From: Nocardioides exalbidus
GTDB taxonomy: Bacteria; Actinomycetota; Actinomycetes; Propionibacteriales; Nocardioidaceae
Assembly: GCF_900105585.1 (NCBI RefSeq)
Contig: NZ_FNRT01000002.1
Location: 3,844,001 to 3,908,000 of the forward strand
Reading direction: 5' to 3'
Length of the DNA: 64,000 nt
The translations under genes were made by a program, and so were the position numbers. Of the stretch, positions 1 to 8,372 are shown one piece after another. A model generated the notes under the pieces. It saw nothing but the letters and a program-made list of their open reading frames with translations. It ran no database searches and was not told the origin of the DNA. The stretch's first letter is position 1. Each line of letters begins with the position of its first letter.

Positions 1-440
1 CCCGCCTGAATCTGGCGACCGCAGCACCCAAGGCGGCCAAAGCCCTCTACGCGGCAGACCAGGCACTCCACGAGTCGCCGCTGGACGACAGCATCCTGGA
101 GCTGGTCAAGCTTCGGGTGTCCCAGATCAACCGGTGCGTGCACTGCATCGACCTGCACACGCACGACGCACTCGACGCGGGAGAAGCACCAGACCGCATC
201 TACCAGCTCGTCGCGTGGCGTGAGTCCGCCTTGTTCTCGGCCGCTGAGCGCGCCGCCCTCGAGTACGCCGAGGCTACGACGATCCTGAGCGAGCACGGCG
301 TCAGCGACGAGATCTGGGCCGGCGTCCGCGACGCGTTCAACGACGAGGAGCTGGGCGCTCTGGTCGTGCAGACGGCACTGATCAACGCGTTCAACCGCTT
401 CGGCGTCCCGCTCCTGGTGCCTGCCAAGAACCGCACGTGA
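1..440 (+). CDS. Carboxymuconolactone decarboxylase / AhpD-like protein (5' truncated)
   Basis: The reading frame is open from the window edge, so the true start lies upstream; the GTG at 117 is internal because good family sequence (RLNLATAAPKAAKALYA) precedes it. The visible 145 residues match the carboxymuconolactone decarboxylase/AhpD fold. They include the helix with a CxxC redox pair and following His (CVHCIDLH, near nucleotides 137-160), the hallmark of AhpD-like peroxidase-type members that use a thiol relay. The C-terminal half (ELGALVVQTALINAFNRF) is the standard closing helix. CMD proteins are one of the recurrent genomic partners of ECF41 sigma factors, and an ECF41 gene lies 10 kb away; a functional link is inference only. 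The exact substrate is unknown. Confidence 0.85.
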   Translation, partial: RLNLATAAPKAAKALYAADQALHESPLDDSILELVKLRVSQINRCVHCIDLHTHDALDAGEAPDRIYQLVAWRESALFSAAERAALEYAEATTILSEHGVSDEIWAGVRDAFNDEELGALVVQTALINAFNRFGVPLLVPAKNRT

Positions 441-447
441 GATCACC

Positions 448-528
448 CCGGGTCGCGTCCGCGTACGACGAGCTGAGGTCGGCTCGCGCAGCTGTGGCCA
501 GTCAGGGACCCTTGCGGACGCGACCCGG
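448..528. terminator. Long stem-loop between convergent genes
   Basis: A perfect 15-bp inverted repeat (arms 448-462 and 514-528, CCGGGTCGCGTCCGC and its complement) encloses 51 nt between the convergent CMD and LuxR genes. It has no T-run. A bidirectional terminator or mRNA-stabilising structure is the simplest reading. Confidence 0.45.
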
Positions 529-548
529 TAGCGGGCACGACAGCCTCA

Positions 549-3047
549 TCAGACGTCGTCGGCCCACGCAGAAAGTTCCGCCCGCGAGGTGATGCCCAGC
601 TTGAGGTAGATGTGACGCAGGTGCGTGCTCACGGTGTGGGGAGACAACCCCAGATCGTGTGCCATGCGGCTGACGGTGTGACCGGTCAGCACAGCCGTCT
701 GCGCCACCCGCGCCTCCATCGGCGTCAGGGCTTCGGCTCCGGCCTGGTCGACCTGAAAGCCCCGCAACCTCAGGTACTGACGGATGCGCCATGCGTCCCT
801 GTGCGCACCCAGAGCGGCCAACTCTGTCTGTGCCGCGAGCATCATCTCGAGCCCGCCCGGTTGGCCATCTTCGAGGAGCTTGGATCCGAGGTCGGATCGC
901 GCGTGCTGGACCAGAAGTGGGCGGGCCAGCTCCTGCCAGCCGACGACGGCCTTCTCCAGGAGGTCCCGGCGCCACTCGAACATGCCTCGCAGGTGCGCAT
1001 CGATCGTCCTGGCGAAGAGGTGGTCGCCGCCATCACGTGCCGCTCGTTCGCGGGCTCTCTGCACCTGTTGCTCCGCAGTCCAGCGGAATCCCTGCATGAG
1101 CAGGGCGCGCACGATCATGACTTCGTCGCTGGGGTCCAGCCACGGCACCACCTGCAGGTTCTCGGGGTCCACCAGGCGGTCCCTTCCCACGAACCCGTCG
1201 ACGTCGTCGACGAGGAAGCGGTACCAGTCCAGTCGCTTCGCCGACTCCGTTCCAGCTGCCGGCGTGGACCGGGCCAGTACCTGCTTCACCTCGGCCAGGT
1301 CCACCCTCTCGCCTCTGTGCCACGCGACCTTCACCCTCACCGCCAACAAGATCGCGGCGAGGCGGTCGCTGACACCTACTTCAGTCCCCCACACTCGCTC
1401 CCACTGCCCCGCCGCGACGACAGCCTCATCACGGGCATCCTCGATGCGACCCAAGGCGAGCATGACCTGACTGCGTTCTGCGTGGAGCAGCGGCGACGCC
1501 AGTGCCTCTCGACCGAGGTGCACCTGCTCGAGCAGGCCGGTCACACGCCTGAGCGCGACCTCCGGTTGCCCGAACACCGCAGCGAGATGCGGTGCCCAGA
1601 TCATCTCCGGAACGCGATTCTCCTGCCTTGCCCCAGAGGCTCGCCACTCCGACTCTGCGGTCTCGGTCAGGTGCGCCGCCGTCGTGAACGCGCCGCGGTA
1701 GAAGTGCCGGATCGCGTCACAGGTCCGAAGTCGTGAGATCGAGTCAGGATCTCCCGAGGCGATGGCGAGCTCCAGCGCAGCCGGAAGCTGCTCGTCGACC
1801 TCGGCCGCGCGCCCCAGAGTGGACAGACATCTCAGCTGCACGCTCAGGAGGCGAGACCGGGTCAGATCGCTGACGTCTCGCAGAGCAAGACCAGCACGCG
1901 TGTGCTCGAGCGCTTCCGCAGGAGACGGCTCGAGACGCGCGAGCCACATCAGGACACGCGCTTCCGCTTCGGCCTGCCCGCGCTCGATGAAGATTCGGGA
2001 GACAAGTCGACGCGCCTCTTCTCTTCTCGCCGTCCGCCACAGCAGTGGCAGAAGGTCCCACACGAGTGCCCCGAGACGGTCGCTGGACGAGTCGACGTGC
2101 TCGATGGCAGCCAGTCCGTAGTCGGCTGCTGCCTCCGGATCGGAGAGCGCGGTCGCAGCCATCGCATCCGCTAGAAGGTCGATGATCTCCCGGTCTCCGA
2201 GGTGCACCAGTTCGAGGGCCGCGTCCGCGAGAAAGGGAGCCAGCCCTGCCTGCTTCGCCTTGAACGAGACCACCTCTCGTTTGATGCCCAGCACCAGCGC
2301 GGTGGGGAGGTGGCCAAGCACGGCGGTTCGCACGTCTTCGCCCACGAGCACGTGCTGTCGCTGGAGTGTGGCGACCAGCCCCGCATCCTGCAGCGCGACG
2401 ATCGCCGTGCCCGCACTCTCGCGGTCGAGGCCGGTGACGGCCTGCAGCTCCTCGGCCTCGAGGCCGACGTACGCAGCAGCGAGTACCCGTGCGACTCGCA
2501 GCCCGTCCCCGGAGAGCACATCGGCGGGAGCCACCTCGGTCCCGATCTGCGCACCATCGTCGCTGCCGGTCTCGACCTCCGCGCTCTCGACGAGGATCCA
2601 CACGACCCCGCTCGATGCGCTGGCGTCGACATCGGCGAGCCAGCGCCTCGACCACGGGTCAAGCAACGCCTCGTCGTGGACAACGACCACCACGGGCGCC
2701 GATGACGAGAGTTCGGTGAGCACGGCACCGAGGCTGCGAACCAGACGATCGAGCGAGCGGCGCGGTGCTGTGACGGACAACGCCGGCTCACGCATTCCAC
2801 CACCAGGTGTGTCACGTGATCGGGTGGACAGCGCCTCGACGAGTGCGCCACAGGCAATGGACCTCAAGCCGGGACGTGCCTGAACGTCGATCACCTCAGC
2901 ACGCAGGCGCGCGGCCGTCCGACGGCCGTCGTCGAGGCCACGTCTCGAGGCAACGCGGATCACCTGGCCACGGCCGTCGCGTGCCTGCAGCATCGCGCCT
3001 TCGACCCGGCGTACCACGTCTGATTCGGGTAGCGGCTTCACACGCAT
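549..3047 (-). CDS. Large LuxR-family (LAL-like) transcriptional regulator
   Basis: 832 residues. The last ~60 residues are a clear LuxR/FixJ helix-turn-helix (LTPMEARVAQ...LSPHTVSTHLRHIYLKLGITSR). The middle is helical and TPR-like, typical of LAL/MalT-type regulators. The N-terminal ATPase part looks eroded: where a P-loop is expected (about residue 30) there is RVASRRGLDDGRR, with no GxxxxGK[ST], although a Walker-B-like strand VVVVVHDEALLDPW survives near residue 130. The start is ATG 3047 because GGAGGTGAC sits directly upstream (3051-3056) and the domain begins there; the frame stays open far upstream as a shadow of the divergent gene. It is divergent from a second regulator of the same architecture. 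Ligand and targets are unknown; the nearby paired palindromes are candidate sites. Confidence 0.85.
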   Translation of the reverse strand: MRVKPLPESDVVRRVEGAMLQARDGRGQVIRVASRRGLDDGRRTAARLRAEVIDVQARPGLRSIACGALVEALSTRSRDTPGGGMREPALSVTAPRRSLDRLVRSLGAVLTELSSSAPVVVVVHDEALLDPWSRRWLADVDASASSGVVWILVESAEVETGSDDGAQIGTEVAPADVLSGDGLRVARVLAAAYVGLEAEELQAVTGLDRESAGTAIVALQDAGLVATLQRQHVLVGEDVRTAVLGHLPTALVLGIKREVVSFKAKQAGLAPFLADAALELVHLGDREIIDLLADAMAATALSDPEAAADYGLAAIEHVDSSSDRLGALVWDLLPLLWRTARREEARRLVSRIFIERGQAEAEARVLMWLARLEPSPAEALEHTRAGLALRDVSDLTRSRLLSVQLRCLSTLGRAAEVDEQLPAALELAIASGDPDSISRLRTCDAIRHFYRGAFTTAAHLTETAESEWRASGARQENRVPEMIWAPHLAAVFGQPEVALRRVTGLLEQVHLGREALASPLLHAERSQVMLALGRIEDARDEAVVAAGQWERVWGTEVGVSDRLAAILLAVRVKVAWHRGERVDLAEVKQVLARSTPAAGTESAKRLDWYRFLVDDVDGFVGRDRLVDPENLQVVPWLDPSDEVMIVRALLMQGFRWTAEQQVQRARERAARDGGDHLFARTIDAHLRGMFEWRRDLLEKAVVGWQELARPLLVQHARSDLGSKLLEDGQPGGLEMMLAAQTELAALGAHRDAWRIRQYLRLRGFQVDQAGAEALTPMEARVAQTAVLTGHTVSRMAHDLGLSPHTVSTHLRHIYLKLGITSRAELSAWADDV

Positions 3048-3090
3048 GTCACCTCCGGGCGCATCATGCCCGACGTCACGCCGCAACGCC

Positions 3091-3106
3091 CGAGTCGTTT
3101 GACTCG
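3091..3106. promoter_or_regulatory. Palindrome in the divergent regulator spacer (CGAGTC-N4-GACTCG)
   Basis: A perfect 6-bp inverted repeat with core GTCGTTTGAC at 3094-3103, 47 nt upstream of the minus-strand regulator start. The core resembles the 10-bp boxes found in pairs at 7.8, 9.9 and 13.5 kb, but here only one box is seen. A candidate autoregulatory operator. Confidence 0.4.
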
Positions 3107-3124
3107 GCCACCCGACGCTCCAGC

Positions 3125-3147
3125 CAGGCTCGTCGTGCCCGAGCCTG
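3125..3147. repeat. Inverted repeat CAGGCTCG-N7-CGAGCCTG
   Basis: Perfect 8-bp arms (3125-3132 and 3140-3147) in the spacer between the two divergent LuxR-type genes. It could be an operator or an RNA hairpin in the leader of the plus-strand gene. Confidence 0.4.
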
Positions 3148-3218
3148 TCGGACGAGAAGCCGACTGTGCCTCGGATGGCGTGGAACCGCGGGTAACTACT
3201 GGACATGACCAGCATGCG

Positions 3219-5825
3219 ATGCGGACTGATCCGCTTGCCTGTCATGGTCCCGGTGTGATCATCAGTGGGGAGCACAGCACAGGACCCGGATTGGGGCCGG
3301 CGGGAGCGCTCTCGGCGGTGCGCTCGCTCGAGTTGGAGTCGGCGCGACAGCACCTGTTCGGAGGAGGGCAGGCTGAGGTCCTGTTGCTGCGCGGCGACCT
3401 GGGCTCGGGACGCACGGTGCTCCTGAGCCGGCTCGTCGGCTCCGCGCGCAGCGAGGGCTTCCACGTCCGCCACCTTCCCTCGTTGAGTCTCGATGCCCGC
3501 ACGGAAGGCGAACTGTCGGAGGTGTGCAGCCCAACGCTGTACGTCTATGACGACGGTGTGCTCCCGCCACGCACGAAGCCGCACATGGACGGCCCCACGG
3601 CACTGCGATGGGCCGTCGCGGCGTCGTCCACCCCGTACGTACGCGTGGCGTTCGCGACTGACGAACCGGCCCTGGCGAGCGTCGCTGCGGTCATCGACGT
3701 CGATCCTGTCTCGGACGCGACCGCCTTCGCGTTCGTGTCCTCCCGGGCTCCTTGGGCCGCCCCGACCTCCGTGGACCGTGTCGTCGAACTGGCGGAGGGC
3801 AACCTGGCGCTGCTGGTGCAGGGCGCGCACGACCTCCGAGATGGCGGCGACACGGCCGCCGGCGTCTTGCCGCGTGTCCGGTTGCCAGAGCAGTACTCCG
3901 CTCTGACGGCTCGCTTCCGCGGAGCGACCGCGGTCACGCAGCACGTCCTGGCCGCTGCGGCGGTCCGTCGAGGTGACCTCGCCCTCGACGAGATGGACGA
4001 CCTCGTTCAGGTGATGATGAGACCCGTGGGCGGTGGTCGCCTCCGGTTCCGCTCCCCCGTTCACCGGGTAGCCGTTCTCGAAGGGTGCGACGCGGGCCTC
4101 CTGAGCCGTGCGCACACGCTCGCGGCCGACGACGCGGCCACTGCCGACGAGCACCGGCCCGCTCACCGCGCGCGGGCGCAGGATGACCATGGAGCGGCAC
4201 TCGCTCAGTGGGCATGGGGGGCGACCTACGCCTCTACGGGCGAGGTCGTCCATGCTCATCTCACCAGTGCGAACCTCTGTGCGCACGGCGACCAGGAGGA
4301 GTCCGGGAGCCGGCACGGGCGTGCGTTGTCGACGGCAGCGCTCGCAGGTGACCTCATCCTCGCCGAGCAGCTCATCACCGACGAGCGGACCGACCTGCGA
4401 CATGATCCGGAGGCGATGGTCGGTGCCGCGATCGCACGCGCCCTCGTGCACGGCGACCTGCAGGGTGCGCGCAGCCTGGCGCTCAGAGCCCTGGCGGTGA
4501 CCGCCGACGATGTGTCGACCGAGCGAGCACTCATCGCGCTCGCGGTGATCAATGTCCTCGCCCACGACGTCGAGGCGTGGAGGCGCTGGCACCAGCTCGC
4601 CTCGAACTCCACATCATCGAGAGTTCATCGGGTGGCGACCGCCGTGGCGGCGGCAATGGTCGGTTCGGAAGAGCTCGCGACTGTCGACCTCGAGCGGCCG
4701 ACCGCAGCGCGGACGGTCATCGACGACCTGACGCAGGCGCTCCTCGGCGCGGTGTTGCCCGAACACTCATGGGCGACCGTCGCCCCGGTCATCGCACGTC
4801 GTCCCGGCAACCGTCTCGCGAGCGCAGTGACCGACTGCGTACACGCAGGCCAGCTCCTCCGCGCCTCTCGATGGGTCGAGGCCCTCGAAATGACGGGTCG
4901 AGCAGGTCAGGTCGCACGCACAGGCGGCGCGCGGTCGATCGTGCTCGGTGCTCAGGCGATCGGCGCCATGGGCCTTGCGCTCTCCGGAGACGTGCAGCAG
5001 GCGCGCGCCTCGGCCCTGGACGTCCTGTCGGACCCCGTGACCGGACGATGTGAGCGCATCGCCGTCAGCGCGCGGCACGCGCTCCTCCACGCCGCCTTGC
5101 AGATCGACGACGCCGACGCCGTGCTCGCTGCGGTGACCGAGTCCGACAATCGTGCGTTCGACGGGGGTGCCTGTCCCGCGGTGTGGATGCTCGACCTGGC
5201 AGACGGCCTGGAACACCCCGAGGTGCCGCAGGATCTTCGTACAGCCCGTCATCAGCTCATCTCGCCCGCAGTGCGGCGCCGAGACCCCGGTGAGCGCATC
5301 TCGTTCGACTACTTGCGGGCCATGGGGCAGGATCACGGACGACTGATCGCCCTGCGCAAGCTCGTCGCCAGCACCCGGGGAAGTACGCACCGGTTCGAAT
5401 CGGCCCGGGTGAGGCTCGGATACGGACGACTGCTCCTCGACGCCGGCGAGCTGTCCGAGTCGAGCCAGGTGCTCACCACAGCGGCCACCATGTTCGACGC
5501 TCTCGGCACCCCTGGCTGGGCTGCGGTCGCGCAGCGGTACCGATCCGCGGTTGACGCTCGACGTGACGGCGTAGAGGGCTCGGAGATGGGCGACCTCGAG
5601 CTTCCCCTCGTCGACGTCCCGCTGACCGAGCAGGAGGCCAAGGTTGCGATGCTTGCCGCTGCGGGGCTGTCCAACAAGCAGATCGGCGAGCGCCTGTTCC
5701 TGTCTCCTCGCACCGTTGGCGGTCACCTCTACAACATCTTTCCCAAGCTGGGAGTGCGCTCCCGCGCTGGTTTGCGCGACGCGCTCAACCGCAGCCACGA
5801 CGGACGCACACGCTCGGCTTCCTGA
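3219..5825 (+). CDS. Large LuxR-family (LAL-like) transcriptional regulator
   Basis: 868 residues from ATG 3219. An N-terminal AAA/STAND-like segment carries LLLRGDLGSGRTVLLSRL (about residue 60), a P-loop in which the usual Lys is Arg. A long helical repeat region follows, then a C-terminal LuxR helix-turn-helix (LTEQEAKVAMLAAAGLSNKQIGERLFLSPRTVGGHLYNIFPKLGVRSR). The start is uncertain. ATG 3219 and GTG 3255 are both in frame and neither has a good Shine-Dalgarno. GTG 3255 overlaps in GTGA fashion the stop of a 17-codon upstream ORF (3205-3258), which would allow translational coupling. The frame runs open to 3066 but that part lies in the divergent promoter. Architecture and position suggest it arose with the neighbouring regulator by duplication. 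Confidence 0.85.
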   Translation: MRTDPLACHGPGVIISGEHSTGPGLGPAGALSAVRSLELESARQHLFGGGQAEVLLLRGDLGSGRTVLLSRLVGSARSEGFHVRHLPSLSLDARTEGELSEVCSPTLYVYDDGVLPPRTKPHMDGPTALRWAVAASSTPYVRVAFATDEPALASVAAVIDVDPVSDATAFAFVSSRAPWAAPTSVDRVVELAEGNLALLVQGAHDLRDGGDTAAGVLPRVRLPEQYSALTARFRGATAVTQHVLAAAAVRRGDLALDEMDDLVQVMMRPVGGGRLRFRSPVHRVAVLEGCDAGLLSRAHTLAADDAATADEHRPAHRARAQDDHGAALAQWAWGATYASTGEVVHAHLTSANLCAHGDQEESGSRHGRALSTAALAGDLILAEQLITDERTDLRHDPEAMVGAAIARALVHGDLQGARSLALRALAVTADDVSTERALIALAVINVLAHDVEAWRRWHQLASNSTSSRVHRVATAVAAAMVGSEELATVDLERPTAARTVIDDLTQALLGAVLPEHSWATVAPVIARRPGNRLASAVTDCVHAGQLLRASRWVEALEMTGRAGQVARTGGARSIVLGAQAIGAMGLALSGDVQQARASALDVLSDPVTGRCERIAVSARHALLHAALQIDDADAVLAAVTESDNRAFDGGACPAVWMLDLADGLEHPEVPQDLRTARHQLISPAVRRRDPGERISFDYLRAMGQDHGRLIALRKLVASTRGSTHRFESARVRLGYGRLLLDAGELSESSQVLTTAATMFDALGTPGWAAVAQRYRSAVDARRDGVEGSEMGDLELPLVDVPLTEQEAKVAMLAAAGLSNKQIGERLFLSPRTVGGHLYNIFPKLGVRSRAGLRDALNRSHDGRTRSAS

Positions 5826-5868
5826 ACCCGCGAGCGGGCGTGCTGACCGTGCGTCTCTCCTCGCGTGG

Positions 5869-5906
5869 GTGAGCCCGACCGAGTCCGTGGACCGGGTCGG
5901 GCTCAC
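5869..5906. terminator. Bidirectional terminator hairpin
   Basis: A perfect 12-bp stem (GTGAGCCCGACC at 5869-5880, complement at 5895-5906) with a 14-nt loop lies between the convergent stops at 5825 and 5913. Confidence 0.75.
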
Positions 5907-5912
5907 GCTGCT

Positions 5913-6665
5913 TCACACGCGGGAGTCTGAAGCAGCCCAGTCGGTGTACGTCGTGGCGCCCCTCATGTCGCTGTCGTGGGGGATCAGGTCGTGCTCCCCC
6001 ACGGGAGAGTCGAAGAAGGGCGCATCGCTGTCCACGACGACCTCAGCGGCATCTCCGCGTCCGGCCAGGTGCCGGCGAACATAGTCCTCGAACCATCCCT
6101 GTTCGGGCCCGGCGATCTCGGTCGGCCGGTTCATCGGGGCGTGGGTGGCCATGTCGACGAGGTAGTCGGCCGCGTCGTCGACGTCGACGGGCTGGAACCG
6201 TGTGCGCGGCACGCGTACGGTCGAGCCCGCGCGGTGGGACTCGACGAGCTGCCCGATGAAGGGGAAGAACTGCGTCGAGCGGACGGTGCAGTAGGGCACC
6301 CCCGACTCGGCGACGACCGCCTCTTGGGCGGCCTTGGCCCGCAGGTAGCCGCTCTGGGGAACCCGCTCGGCCCCCACGATGGAAAGCAGCACGTGGTGCT
6401 TGATCCCCAGTGACTTCTCCGCCTGGAGGATGTTGGTGGCGGAGGTGGTGAAGAAGGTCGCGGCGGCGTCGGCCTCCATGGACGGCGAGTTGGTGACGTC
6501 GATGACGGCCTCCGCTCCGAGGAGCGCCTCGTCGAGTCCTTCGCCGGTGATGGTGTTGGCGCCCGTGGTCAGGTCGACGACGACGGCCTCGTGCCCGCGT
6601 GCCTCGAGCCGCTTGCACACCCGGGTGCCGACGAATCCGGCCCCTCCTACTACTGCTACGCGCAT
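5913..6665 (-). CDS. SDR / NmrA-type NAD(P)-binding oxidoreductase
   Basis: 250 residues. An N-terminal Rossmann fold has the atypical-SDR glycine motif (VVGGAGFVGTRV, residues 5-16) and there is no YxxxK dyad, as in NmrA/NAD(P)H-binding atypical SDRs. The middle (HHVLLSIVGAERVPQSGY..AKAAQE..V) is closely related to the SDR at 9893-10672, so the two are paralogs. AGGAAGTGAC precedes ATG 6665. It lies 55 nt downstream of the esterase and probably forms an operon with it. Such SDRs are common partners of ECF41 sigma factors; one is encoded at 10.7-11.6 kb. Substrate unknown. Confidence 0.85.
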   Translation of the reverse strand: MRVAVVGGAGFVGTRVCKRLEARGHEAVVVDLTTGANTITGEGLDEALLGAEAVIDVTNSPSMEADAAATFFTTSATNILQAEKSLGIKHHVLLSIVGAERVPQSGYLRAKAAQEAVVAESGVPYCTVRSTQFFPFIGQLVESHRAGSTVRVPRTRFQPVDVDDAADYLVDMATHAPMNRPTEIAGPEQGWFEDYVRRHLAGRGDAAEVVVDSDAPFFDSPVGEHDLIPHDSDMRGATTYTDWAASDSRV

Positions 6666-6720
6666 GTCACTTCCTGTCTGGTTGATGGACGGTGGTTGAG
6701 CTGCTGGGTGAGGGCGGACG

Positions 6721-7695
6721 TCAGGCCTTGCCGAGTGCCATGCGCAAGACGTGGATCGCCTGGTCGATCGCGGCTCGCGCCGCGTTGGTCTCGCTGAGCG
6801 GGTTGAGCATCATGAAGTCGTGGTGGATGCCGTCGTAGCGGACGGCGACGACGGGAACGCCTGCCTGGCGCAGGCGCGCGGCGTACCGTTCGCCCTCGTC
6901 GCGGAGCACGTCGGCCTCGTCCACGCAGACGTAGGCGGGCGGCAGGCCCTCGAGGTCCTCGAGCGAGGCGCGCAGCGGGGACGCGGTGGGGTGGGCGCGC
7001 TCCGCGGGGTCTGTGGTGTAGCTGTCCCAGAACCACGCCATCGAGTCGGCGCGCAGGAACGGACCGTCTGCGAACTCGGTGTAGGAGGGCGTGTCCATGG
7101 CGGCGTCCGTGACGGGGTAGTACAGCGACTGGTGAAGGAACGAGACGTCGCCGCGCTGCTTGGCCAGCAGGGTCAGGGCTGCGGTCATGTTTCCGCCGAC
7201 GGAGTCGCCGGCGACTGCCAGTCGGTGCGGGTCGAGGCCGTTCTCGTGACCGTGCTGGGTGATCCACTGCGCGACGGCGTACCCCTGCTCGATGGCGATC
7301 GGGTACGCCGCTTCGGGTGAGCGCGCGTACTCGACGAAGACGATTGCCGCGCCCGCGCCGACCGCGAGCTCACGGACGAGCCTGTCGTGGGTCATGGCGT
7401 TGCCGAGAACCCAGCCTCCACCGTGCATGTAGAGCACCGCCGGCAGAGCCGTGCCGTCGCCGTGCCCGACCGGCGTGACCATGCGGACCTGCACGTCGTT
7501 CGCCCCGTCGTAGGCGACCGGGACGGTGAACCACTCCTCGTCGACCGGCAGCTTCTCGATCGGTGCGGCCTGGAGGTCGTCGAGGACCTTGCGTGCGCCG
7601 GCGGGACCCAGCTCGTACAGGTAGGGCGGGTTGGCGGTCGCATCGGCGAGCTCTTGGGCTGCCGGTTCGAGGACAATTCGTGCGTGCGTGGGCAT
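6721..7695 (-). CDS. Alpha/beta hydrolase of the hormone-sensitive-lipase type
   Basis: 324 residues. The oxyanion-hole motif HGGGW is near residue 97, the nucleophile elbow GDSVGGN near 170 (a GDSAGG variant), the acid in ADVLRDEGE and the His in GIHHDFMML, so the catalytic triad is complete. The family hydrolyses short-chain esters or lactones. ATG 7695 has AAGGAG 6 nt upstream; the frame continues open upstream but lacks family similarity there. First gene of an esterase-SDR pair. A pair of 10-bp palindromes lies 68-101 bp upstream (7763-7796). Confidence 0.88.
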   Translation of the reverse strand: MPTHARIVLEPAAQELADATANPPYLYELGPAGARKVLDDLQAAPIEKLPVDEEWFTVPVAYDGANDVQVRMVTPVGHGDGTALPAVLYMHGGGWVLGNAMTHDRLVRELAVGAGAAIVFVEYARSPEAAYPIAIEQGYAVAQWITQHGHENGLDPHRLAVAGDSVGGNMTAALTLLAKQRGDVSFLHQSLYYPVTDAAMDTPSYTEFADGPFLRADSMAWFWDSYTTDPAERAHPTASPLRASLEDLEGLPPAYVCVDEADVLRDEGERYAARLRQAGVPVVAVRYDGIHHDFMMLNPLSETNAARAAIDQAIHVLRMALGKA

Positions 7696-7762
7696 CGTTG
7701 CTCCTTGGGCTTGATGGGCTCTGAACGCCGATGCTCCGCTGGGGATCGCACCCGAGACCCGC

Positions 7763-7796
7763 GTCGAACGACTGGCTCGACGCTGGGTCGTTCGAC
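7763..7796. promoter_or_regulatory. Paired 10-bp palindromes upstream of the esterase (site 1)
   Basis: GTCGAACGAC (7763-7772) and GTCGTTCGAC (7787-7796) are exact reverse complements, 24 bp apart start to start. The same arrangement recurs at 9850-9884 and 13536-13569. A candidate dimer-of-dimers operator. Confidence 0.6.
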
Positions 7797-7834
7797 TGGG
7801 ACCGGGCGGGAGGAGACGGTCCAAGGTCGGTGCC

Positions 7835-8218
7835 ATGCTCACCACGCGCCATGCGCCTGTGCTGGTCCTCCCGCATCGCTTGACGATCAGCGCCGGACTG
7901 CCACGACACCGGGCTCGGTGGCACCTGCACGTGGCCCGGACGTTGTACACGGTGTGGGACACCGGTGCCGTCGAGCTCCTCGACGCGCGGCACTGTCCCC
8001 GGTCCCACTCTGAGGCGGAGCGGGTCATCGGTGAGCTGCGCGCGGTCGTTCTCGACCTCACGTGCCGGGTGGAGCACTTGCACCTGGATCCTGTGGGATT
8101 CAGTGCTCGGCTCCGCCTGGCAGGTCGTTGCCGGCGACCGGGCGGTGAGTTGCTCGACGTGGTCGTGCACGACCGTCAGCGGATCTCACCGCCGGCAGTC
8201 GCGCTGTTCGCGGCGTGA
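7835..8218 (+). CDS. Hypothetical protein
   Basis: 127 residues, not recognised. The reasons to accept it are a strongly GC-biased third codon position and a plausible composition with an ordered central part (VWDTGAVELLDAR, EAERVIGELRAVVLDLTCRVEHLHLD). It runs divergently from the esterase, with the paired palindromes (7763-7796) just upstream, so it may share that control region. There is no strong ribosome binding site and no recognisable motif. An open minus-strand frame overlaps it but has no supported start. It could be spurious. Confidence 0.45.
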   Translation: MLTTRHAPVLVLPHRLTISAGLPRHRARWHLHVARTLYTVWDTGAVELLDARHCPRSHSEAERVIGELRAVVLDLTCRVEHLHLDPVGFSARLRLAGRCRRPGGELLDVVVHDRQRISPPAVALFAA

Positions 8219-8270
8219 GCCGGCAAACCCCGGCACCAGCTGGGACCCGCCAGGAGAGGAGGTGATCTGC

Positions 8271-8372
8271 GTGGAGCGACGCGCGTACGCTCTCGGTCTT
8301 GCGATCGGCATCGTGACCCTCGGTCTGATGTTCTTCTTCGTCGTCGGACTCGAGCCGTTGGGCACCAACTAG
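8271..8372 (+). CDS. Small single-pass membrane protein (33 aa)
   Basis: GTG 8271 is preceded by one of the best Shine-Dalgarno sequences in the window (GAGGAGGTGA, 8256-8265). The product starts MERRAYALG and then has one hydrophobic helix of about 20 residues (IGIVTLGLMFFFVVGL) with a short polar tail ending PLGTN. Positive residues at the N-terminus predict N-in topology. Its TAG stop shares the palindrome CTAG with the stop of the convergent cytochrome b gene. Short one-helix proteins often accompany cytochrome complexes, so an accessory role to the neighbouring cytochrome is possible but is inference. Confidence 0.6.
   Translation: MERRAYALGLAIGIVTLGLMFFFVVGLEPLGTN

Noticed and set aside
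3048..4592. Upstream open extension of the 549-3047 regulator frame (total 1347 codons)
   Set aside because: It lies antisense to the plus-strand regulator, while a strong Shine-Dalgarno and domain start sit at 3047. GC-rich codon bias leaves the antisense frame open by chance.
7370..8170. Minus-strand frames upstream of the esterase start
   Set aside because: The esterase has a good start at 7695 with a ribosome binding site, and upstream residues show no family similarity.
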